Origin: Bacteroidales bacterium
GTDB lineage: Bacteria; Bacteroidota; Bacteroidia; Bacteroidales; JAADGE01
Length of the DNA stretch: 10,364 nt
Assembly (NCBI GenBank): GCA_029934265.1
Contig: JAOZMN010000066.1
Coordinates: forward strand, 991-11,354
Direction of reading: 5' to 3'
Of this stretch, positions 5,468-10,364 are shown one piece after another (position 1 is the stretch's first letter; every line of letters begins with the position of its first letter). The notes beneath the pieces are model-generated. The model made no database searches, had not been told where the DNA came from, and saw nothing but the letters and a program-made list of their open reading frames with translations. Position numbers and translations under genes: made by a program.

Positions 5468-7651
5468 TTAATCGACGATTTCCATTTCTTTAATAAGGTG
5501 TTTGGCTCCGGCGTATTTATCTACGATAAAAAGTACGAAACGAATATCTACGTTTATACATTTTTGAAGTCGTGGCTCGAAAGCTATGTCTCCGCTCATT
5601 GCTTCCCAGTTTCCGTCGAAAGCGGCTCCGATAAGTTCGCCGTTGCCGTTAATAACCGGACTCCCTGAGTTTCCGCCTGTGATGTCGTTGTTGGTTGTGA
5701 AACATACTCGCATTTCGAGTTCTCCGTTTTCGTTTTTTTGTCCGTATTTTCCAAAATCTTTTTTATAGTATAGTTCTTTAAGTTTGTCGAAAACTACAAA
5801 TTCAGGATTGTTCGGGTCTTCTTTTTCCATATAGCCGGTAAGCGTGGTGTAGTGTTTGTATCTTACTGCGTCTTTTGGAGAGTAGTCTCCGACCTTTCCG
5901 TAAGTCAGTCGCATTGTGGAATTTGCATCGGGATAAAATGTTTTGTCGGTTTCCATTTCTCTTAACGCTTTTACAAATAATCTTTGTCCTTTTGTAAGGT
6001 CTGCTTCAAAAGCGGCTGTTTTTTGAGCGAGTAATTTGTAAACATCTATTGATGTTTTTGCAACGATAACTGCCGGGTCATTTTTCAATACGGATAATTC
6101 CGGATTATCAAGAAATTTTAAATATCTTTCTTTGTCGGTAAAAACGGATTTAGAATATAAATCATCGGCATATTTATTAAAATCACCATTATAATCCTTT
6201 TTTACGGTTTGGAAAAATTCGGGGTGAAATTCGGGGTCGATGTCGGCTTTATATGTTTGCATCATTTTTACAAAAACAGCTTTGTCGGTAGGTTGGTTGT
6301 AATCTTTAAAATATTTTTCGCCTTCTTCTTTGAGTTTTTTTACGGCTTCTTCTTCTTTTGAAAACAGTCCTTCGGTAGTTATGTTTTTCCATGCAAAACC
6401 AAGAACTTCCGCACCTCTGTACAATGCTTCGAACCAATAGTTACTGATTATGTCGTACTTGTCATTGTTTTTTGTTGCATTTTTTATCAAATCCAAAGCT
6501 TCGGCGTATTCTTCTTTTCGTGCTTTGTCTTTATTTATCCATGTTATAAGTTGTTTTTCGAGAGCTTTTTTTTGTGCTACTACTTTCAGTGCTTTAAGTC
6601 CTTTATTTTGTCCGATTGAATATTTATAGTAATTTGTTGAACGAGAATATTTTGAGGCGTATTGAATTCTGATTTTATCGCTCGAATTCATATCTTTTTT
6701 CATTATTTCTTGTTTTTGTCCTCTAAGTTTAATTCTGATTGAATTTTCGTTGTCGATAGTTTGTTGTACTTCCCATGAAGTTTTGTATCTTGTTGTTGTT
6801 CCGGGATAACCCATTACCATTGCAAAATCGTCTTTTTCAACACCTTTTATAGAGATGGGGAAAAAATGATTAGGGTGATACGGTACGTTTTTTTCTGAAT
6901 ATTCAGCGGGTTTTCCGTCTTTATCGCAATAAATTCTGAACATTGAAAAATCTCCTGTATGACGAGGCCACATCCAGTTGTCGGTGTCGGCTCCGAATTT
7001 GCCGATGGACGAAGGGGGAGCAAATACAAGTCTTACATCTTTAAAAGTTTCGTAAACAAAAAGATAAAAATCATTACCTTTAAAAAATGTACTGACTTCT
7101 GCTTCGTACCAATCTTTGCCCTCTTTTTTTGCCTTCTCCATTGCTTTTTCTTCAAGCTCTTTGGATATTTTTCTAATCATATTGGCTCTTTCGTCTTCGG
7201 TCATGTCGGCGGTAAGTTTGGCGTTTATTTCAGCCGTTACGTCTTTAACGCTTTTAAGAAACGAAACCGTTTTTTCGGGATTTGCCAATTCTCCTTTACG
7301 TTTTTTAGTCCAGAAACCGTTAGTTAAATAATCGTGTTCAACTGAGCTGTGTGCTTGAATTTCACCATATCCGCAGTGATGATTTGTCAGAAAAAGTCCG
7401 TCTTTGGAAATCAGCTCACCGGTACAAGAGCCGTGGTCGAGTGCTATGACTGCATCTTTAAGACTGCTTTTATTGACACTGTATATATCTTCAGCAGTCA
7501 GCTTCAAGCCCATTGCTTGCATTTTTTTGATATTCAGCTTTTGTACCAGAAGCGGAAGCCACATTCCTTCATCATCGTTTCCTGCTCTCAAATTTACATT
7601 TGAAAACAAAATTGCACATACAATTAATAGAGATAAAAATTTATTTTTCAT
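5468..7651 (-). CDS. S46-family dipeptidyl-peptidase, DPP7-like
   Basis: A 727-residue exported serine peptidase of family S46, which removes dipeptides from the N-terminus of peptides in the periplasm. Residues 1-23 are a signal peptide, and the mature protein begins with the family's DDEGMW block. The chymotrypsin-like double barrel carries its histidine in TNHHCGYGE (H92), the aspartate block in TDNWMWPRHTGDF (about 223-235) and the serine in GGNSGSPV (S662). An all-helical cap lies between. The residue 18 after the serine (FDGNWEAMSGD) is G680. In characterised members Gly here marks DPP7-type enzymes with hydrophobic P1 preference, while DPP11-type enzymes have Arg. Length and His-Ser spacing are normal. 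The promoter region is palindromic (7692-7727), and a 15-bp hairpin follows the gene. Confidence 0.93.
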   Translation of the reverse strand: MKNKFLSLLIVCAILFSNVNLRAGNDDEGMWLPLLVQKLNIKKMQAMGLKLTAEDIYSVNKSSLKDAVIALDHGSCTGELISKDGLFLTNHHCGYGEIQAHSSVEHDYLTNGFWTKKRKGELANPEKTVSFLKSVKDVTAEINAKLTADMTEDERANMIRKISKELEEKAMEKAKKEGKDWYEAEVSTFFKGNDFYLFVYETFKDVRLVFAPPSSIGKFGADTDNWMWPRHTGDFSMFRIYCDKDGKPAEYSEKNVPYHPNHFFPISIKGVEKDDFAMVMGYPGTTTRYKTSWEVQQTIDNENSIRIKLRGQKQEIMKKDMNSSDKIRIQYASKYSRSTNYYKYSIGQNKGLKALKVVAQKKALEKQLITWINKDKARKEEYAEALDLIKNATKNNDKYDIISNYWFEALYRGAEVLGFAWKNITTEGLFSKEEEAVKKLKEEGEKYFKDYNQPTDKAVFVKMMQTYKADIDPEFHPEFFQTVKKDYNGDFNKYADDLYSKSVFTDKERYLKFLDNPELSVLKNDPAVIVAKTSIDVYKLLAQKTAAFEADLTKGQRLFVKALREMETDKTFYPDANSTMRLTYGKVGDYSPKDAVRYKHYTTLTGYMEKEDPNNPEFVVFDKLKELYYKKDFGKYGQKNENGELEMRVCFTTNNDITGGNSGSPVINGNGELIGAAFDGNWEAMSGDIAFEPRLQKCINVDIRFVLFIVDKYAGAKHLIKEMEIVD

Positions 7652-7691
7652 TATACTGTTTAGTTAGTGATTAATGTTTAAATTTAAAAAC

Positions 7692-7727
7692 TTCACAAAA
7701 TTAAAAAAATAATTATAATTTTGTGAA
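7692..7727 (-). promoter_or_regulatory. Palindromic promoter/operator of the S46 peptidase gene
   Basis: TTCACAAAATTA (7692-7703) and TAATTTTGTGAA (7716-7727) are perfect 12-bp inverted repeats 12 bases apart. The minus-strand reading of the proximal half contains TAATTTTG (7703-7696), an exact TAnnTTTG -7 element, about 44 bases upstream of the ATG. No TTTG stands 19 bases further up; the second half-site lies there instead. The arrangement suggests a promoter under a dimeric regulator. Confidence 0.55.
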
Positions 7728-7851
7728 TGATTATTTTAATATTTTGTTAAACTTTTTTAAATAAGTAAAAAAAAATGAACTGCACCGGACTACTTGCTTG
7801 TTTTTGTATCGTTTATTATTTTATTTTTATAAATTATAAGTTCGGTATAAA

Positions 7852-7935
7852 AAGACCCTTATGATTTGATTTAACAAAATTTAACAAGTCTAAATATTTG
7901 ATTTATAGCTTATTACTTAAAACCCTAAGGGTCTG
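7852..7935 (+). repeat. Intergenic repeat, copy B
   Basis: An 84-base segment whose ends AGACCCTTA (7853-7861) and TAAGGGTCT (7926-7934) are perfect 9-bp inverted repeats. It aligns with the reverse complement of 4932-5014 at about 80% identity. With copy A it brackets the PurL-like domain and the S46 peptidase gene in inverted orientation. No target-site duplication is evident, and there is no coding capacity. Confidence 0.65.
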
Positions 7936-7994
7936 ATTTCGAGAAAATCTACTTTTTAGACTGAACTCAATTATAAAATTTAAAACTTTTAATT

Positions 7995-8474
7995 ATGATT
8001 TTTGAAAATAAATTGACTACCGCCAAATTAAAAATGGTTTATGTGATAATATTGGGAGCTGTAGCTTCGCTGTCTGCATTTTTTTTCTTCGAAAGATATG
8101 ATTTTTGGGTTAAAGACCTTATTGTCGGAATAATTGCTTTTCTTGTGTCGGTATATATTTTTTTATTGATGCTTAAACCGGATTTTATTTATATTAACGA
8201 TACAAAAGAAAAAATTATCGTTCGTTATTATTCTTCGCACCCGTTTTTCAGGAAATATAAAACTTTTGAAATTCCTATAAGGGCTGTCGATAAATTCAAA
8301 ATAAATAAATCTTTCGGAGGATTGAAAAGAGATATTGTTTTTACGGCAAAGAATAAAGGTAAAATAATTATGTTTCCTTCGGTCAGTATTACCGGTTTGA
8401 ACAAAAAAGAAAGAAAGGTTTTTGAGAAATTTTTGATAAGACTCGATAACGAGCTTAAAATGTATAAACAATAA
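7995..8474 (+). CDS. Small membrane protein with two N-terminal helices and a PH-like soluble part
   Basis: A 159-residue protein that I cannot assign to a named family. Two hydrophobic segments (about 14-33 and 41-61) form a hairpin in the inner membrane. A basic, strand-rich domain (about 65-159) follows, with the pattern FIYINDTKEKIIVRYY, a middle FEIPIRAVDKF, and a final helix KKERKVFEKFLIRLDNEL. That layout resembles small bacterial proteins with a PH-like domain behind two membrane spans, but this is a structural guess. Short Lys-rich loops suggest the C-terminal domain is cytoplasmic. The ATG at 7995 is the first start in frame. It stands alone: divergent from the peptidase gene, convergent with the LRR gene. 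Repeat B lies just upstream. Confidence 0.7.
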   Translation: MIFENKLTTAKLKMVYVIILGAVASLSAFFFFERYDFWVKDLIVGIIAFLVSVYIFLLMLKPDFIYINDTKEKIIVRYYSSHPFFRKYKTFEIPIRAVDKFKINKSFGGLKRDIVFTAKNKGKIIMFPSVSITGLNKKERKVFEKFLIRLDNELKMYKQ

Positions 8475-8479
8475 ATTTT

Positions 8480-8502
8480 GTCGGATTTCGATATAATTCG
8501 AC
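8480..8502. terminator. Possible bidirectional terminator between convergent genes
   Basis: GTCGGATT (8480-8487) pairs with AATTCGAC (8495-8502) with one G-U wobble and a 7-base loop, in the 59-base gap between two convergent stop codons. Outer ATTTTG/CAAAAT arms could extend it imperfectly. There is no long T-run on either side, so support is moderate at best. Confidence 0.4.
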
Positions 8503-8533
8503 GAAAGCAAAATCTTCAATCATCATTCGTCAA

Positions 8534-9946
8534 TTAAAACCTTGTTTTTGTTTCGTCTGTAATTAATGATTTTACGGTGTTTATGGCACCTTCCGACATA
8601 CCGTTTCCTGCAAGATTTATATAAATTAAAGCCTCCAATTTGTCGAAAGAATCGGGTACTTTTTTTATACTGTTGTTTTTCAGGTTAAGTTGCTCCAATT
8701 TTGATAAATCACCGATTTCAACAGGAAGTTTGGATATTTCGTTGTTAGCAAGATGAAGTATTTTTAATCTTTTTAATTTTCCGATTTCCGGTGGAACTCC
8801 GGAAAGTTTGTTGTAATACATATTCAGACTTTCCAGCCTTGTCAGGTTTCCTATTTCCGGAGGCAGAGAAGAAATTTTGTTGTTAAATAAATTCAGAATT
8901 TTAAGGCTTTTCAAATTTCCGATTTCCGGCGGAATAAATTCAAGAATATTAGATGATACGTCAAATTCGAGTAATTCTTTGAGTGTACCGATTTCTTTTG
9001 GAAGTACTTTGAGTGCGTTTTTTTCAAGGTTAAGAATTTGCAAATTTTGTAATTGACCTATTTTCGGATTTAGTTCGATTAATTTATTTTTTGAAATATC
9101 GAGTTCTCTTAAAATTTTCAGTTTTTCTATTTCGCTCGGCAATGATGATAATTGATTTTCGGATAAGTTTAACATTTGCAAACTTTCCATGTTTCCGATA
9201 GTTTTGGGCAAAATTCTCAGTTCGTTTTCTGCGATATTCAGATACGGAACTTGTTTAAGCATACTGATTCCGGACGGAATTTCGAGTAATTCGTTACGAT
9301 GCAAATCAAATATCATTAAATTTTTAAGTGTTGATATTTCCGCCGGTAATTCTCGCAGTTGATTTTCGGAAAGGTCGAGACTTTGCAACATCGACAATTT
9401 TCCTATTGATGTAGGCAGTTCTTCCAAGTTGTTTCCCCAAAGGTTAAGATTTGTCAAAGATGTAAGACTTCCTATATTTTCGGGTAATTCTTCAAGTTTG
9501 TTGCCTGAAAGATTTAAACTTTCCAGCAAAGGCAAAGTACAGATAATTTTCGGAATATATTCAATATCATTTTCTTCTGCATCAATCATTATCAGGTTTT
9601 TAAGTTCCGATAATTCTTGCGGTACGGTTCGGAGTTTGTTTTCGCCCACGTTCAGATATTGCAGATTCTGAAGTTCTGATATTTTTGCCGGAACTTCTGT
9701 TATTTCGTTTTTCCATAAATCGAGTGATTGCAAATTTACAAGTCGAAAAATTTCATCGGGAAATTCGGTTAATTTTCTGTCGCCTAAGTTTAATTTATAA
9801 ACTTTATCAGGAGTTTTAAGTGCGTCTTCTATCGAATTAAATTCTTTGGCAAGTACTAATTGTTGCTCATCAAGCAATGTTTGAGAAAACAAAATTCCTC
9901 TTATAGAGAGAGAAAATAATATTAAAAATATAATTTTAGAATTCAT
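8534..9946 (-). CDS. Secreted leucine-rich repeat protein (17 full 23-residue repeats)
   Basis: A 470-residue protein with a Sec signal peptide (about residues 1-21, ending LFSQ) and no lipoprotein cysteine. A short N-terminal cap (22-50) leads into an uninterrupted array of 23-residue leucine-rich repeats of the pattern LxxLxLxxNxLxxLPxxIxxLxx, from about residue 50 to 440. There are 17 complete units plus a degenerate last one, then a short tail (DETKTRF). Every repeat keeps the same length, so the protein should be a smooth horseshoe. Units 13-16 share PPEIGNL/PPEIGKL/PVEIGDL. There is no enzyme domain and no recognisable type-IX-secretion C-terminal domain, so it is probably periplasmic or released. 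LRR arrays are protein-binding scaffolds; the partner is unknown. A TATATTTG promoter element lies 66 bases upstream, and the start region of a response regulator is divergent. Confidence 0.9.
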   Translation of the reverse strand: MNSKIIFLILFSLSIRGILFSQTLLDEQQLVLAKEFNSIEDALKTPDKVYKLNLGDRKLTEFPDEIFRLVNLQSLDLWKNEITEVPAKISELQNLQYLNVGENKLRTVPQELSELKNLIMIDAEENDIEYIPKIICTLPLLESLNLSGNKLEELPENIGSLTSLTNLNLWGNNLEELPTSIGKLSMLQSLDLSENQLRELPAEISTLKNLMIFDLHRNELLEIPSGISMLKQVPYLNIAENELRILPKTIGNMESLQMLNLSENQLSSLPSEIEKLKILRELDISKNKLIELNPKIGQLQNLQILNLEKNALKVLPKEIGTLKELLEFDVSSNILEFIPPEIGNLKSLKILNLFNNKISSLPPEIGNLTRLESLNMYYNKLSGVPPEIGKLKRLKILHLANNEISKLPVEIGDLSKLEQLNLKNNSIKKVPDSFDKLEALIYINLAGNGMSEGAINTVKSLITDETKTRF

Positions 9947-10011
9947 TTGTTTTTAGGTTGTGAAATTATTGATTATTTGTTTTCTGCACAATTTTATTTT
10001 TAAAAATTCAA

Positions 10012-10019
10012 CAAATATA
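10012..10019 (-). promoter_or_regulatory. Putative -7 promoter element of the LRR gene
   Basis: TATATTTG on the minus strand (10019-10012) matches TAnnTTTG exactly, 66 bases before the LRR gene ATG. At the expected 19-base spacing there is no TTTG (the sequence there is TTTTACCGG), so the -33 element is weak. Confidence 0.45.
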
Positions 10020-10052
10020 CATATATTTTTTATATTGCCGGTAAAACATTAC

Positions 10053-10068
10053 ATTTGTCGAAACAAAT
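10053..10068. repeat. Short palindrome upstream of the LRR promoter
   Basis: ATTTGT (10053-10058) and ACAAAT (10063-10068) flank CGAA. It lies about 35-50 bases upstream of the putative LRR -7 element, a position suitable for a regulator site. At 6 bp per arm in AT-rich DNA it may be chance. Confidence 0.3.
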
Positions 10069-10141
10069 TATTTTTATTTTTTTTATGTTAAAATAATGAG
10101 ATTATGAATTTGTACGTTTTGATATGTGTTTTTAATAAAAG

Positions 10142-10170
10142 ACATACTGAATTTTTAAGATTTAGTATGT
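10142..10170 (+). other. Hairpin in the leader region of the response-regulator gene
   Basis: ACATACTGAAT (10142-10152) pairs with ATTTAGTATGT (10160-10170) with one G-U wobble and a 7-base loop, followed by TTTAAA. No gene ends here in either direction, so it would lie in the leader of the response regulator, 68 bases before its ATG. Leader attenuation or protection of the 5' end are possible, but neither is demonstrated. Confidence 0.4.
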
Positions 10171-10238
10171 TTTAAAGGTGCAATTTCAAAACTTTAAAAC
10201 TTTAAAATTTTAAAATTTAATAAATTAAAGTATAACAA

Positions 10239-10364
10239 ATGAATTGTATTGTAGTAGATGATGATAAAATTTCTCGTATGCTGGTAGAGAAATTTGTTAA
10301 AAAAACTGATTTTTTAAACCTGTCCGACTCTTTTGAAAATGCACTTGAGGCTGTTAATTTTATA
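10239..10364 (+). CDS. Response regulator, N-terminal part of receiver domain (runs off the window)
   Basis: Forty-two codons from ATG at 10239 to the window end, with no stop. The translation starts MNCIVVDDDKISRMLVEKF, the first strand and helix of a CheY-like receiver domain. D7-D9 supply the acidic pocket for the metal ion. FENALEAVNF matches the second helix. The phospho-accepting aspartate and any output domain lie beyond the window. Short leaders of this type (cysteine after MN, VDDDKISR) are common in Bacteroidetes LytTR-type regulators, but the output domain cannot be known from here. It is divergent from the LRR gene. Confidence 0.85.
   Translation, partial: MNCIVVDDDKISRMLVEKFVKKTDFLNLSDSFENALEAVNFI

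Larger units (their letters stand above)
7652..7994. other. Divergent intergenic region: peptidase promoter and repeat B
   Basis: These 343 bases separate the minus-strand peptidase from the plus-strand membrane protein. They hold the palindromic peptidase promoter (7692-7727), an AT-rich stretch, and repeat copy B (7852-7935) ending 59 bases before the membrane-protein ATG. I found no consensus promoter for the plus-strand gene and no small gene. Confidence 0.65.

Noticed and set aside
7774..7800. A locally GC-richer stretch (CTGCACCGGACTACTTGC) considered as a tRNA or RNA-gene fragment.
   Set aside because: No acceptor stem, T-loop or cloverleaf partner could be found around it.
8163..8519. 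A 118-codon minus-strand open frame opposite the small membrane protein.
   Set aside because: The plus-strand frame gives two clean membrane helices and a sensible soluble domain, whereas this one has scattered aromatic and basic residues typical of antisense shadows.
10180..10225. Tandem-looking CTTTAAAA units before the response-regulator start.
   Set aside because: This is low-complexity AT-rich sequence, too short and degenerate to support a defined repeat.

Overview
The window looks like chromosomal DNA of a low-GC Bacteroidota bacterium, probably Bacteroidales-like. The reasons are an S46 dipeptidyl-peptidase (a family typical of this phylum), a PurL-type N-terminal domain of the Bacteroidetes form, a DsbD/TlpA-type redox pair, the absence of strong Shine-Dalgarno sequences, and several matches to the Bacteroidetes promoter consensus (TTTG, 19 bases, TAnnTTTG). 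The best of these lies upstream of rpsF with exact spacing. No rRNA, tRNA, CRISPR array or transposase gene was found.

Layout. Positions 1-3204 hold two minus-strand thiol-redox genes: a membrane-anchored TlpA-like thioredoxin (96-710) and a three-domain DsbD reductant conductor (1048-3204). They are separated by a 238-bp transposase-less element (716-953) with 15-bp terminal inverted repeats and 9-bp direct repeats. One copy of the direct repeat contains the tlpA start codon. Positions 3307-4796 hold the ribosomal operon rpsF-rpsR-rplI on the minus strand, with a textbook promoter and a 21-bp terminator stem. It is interrupted by an unusual 239-bp, dyad-rich gap between rpsR and rplI.

Positions 4932-7935 form a block bounded by two diverged copies (about 80% identical, inverted) of an 83-bp repeat. 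Between them lie a free-standing, diverged N-terminal domain of PurL (5030-5365) and an S46 dipeptidyl-peptidase (5468-7651). The peptidase's putative promoter sits in a 12+12-bp perfect palindrome. Positions 7995-9946 hold a small two-helix membrane protein (plus strand) convergent with a secreted protein made of 17 consecutive 23-residue leucine-rich repeats (minus strand). The window ends inside the receiver domain of a response regulator (plus strand, from 10239).

How the genes work together. DsbD passes electrons from cytoplasmic thioredoxin across the inner membrane, and TlpA-like proteins are typical recipients, so the two redox genes are plausibly one functional unit later split by the small element. 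The S46 peptidase and the LRR protein are both exported, fitting a peptide-using, surface-active lifestyle. No clearly new multi-gene system is visible. The most interesting items are the small mobile or repeat elements, the orphan PurL domain and the palindromic promoter regions.
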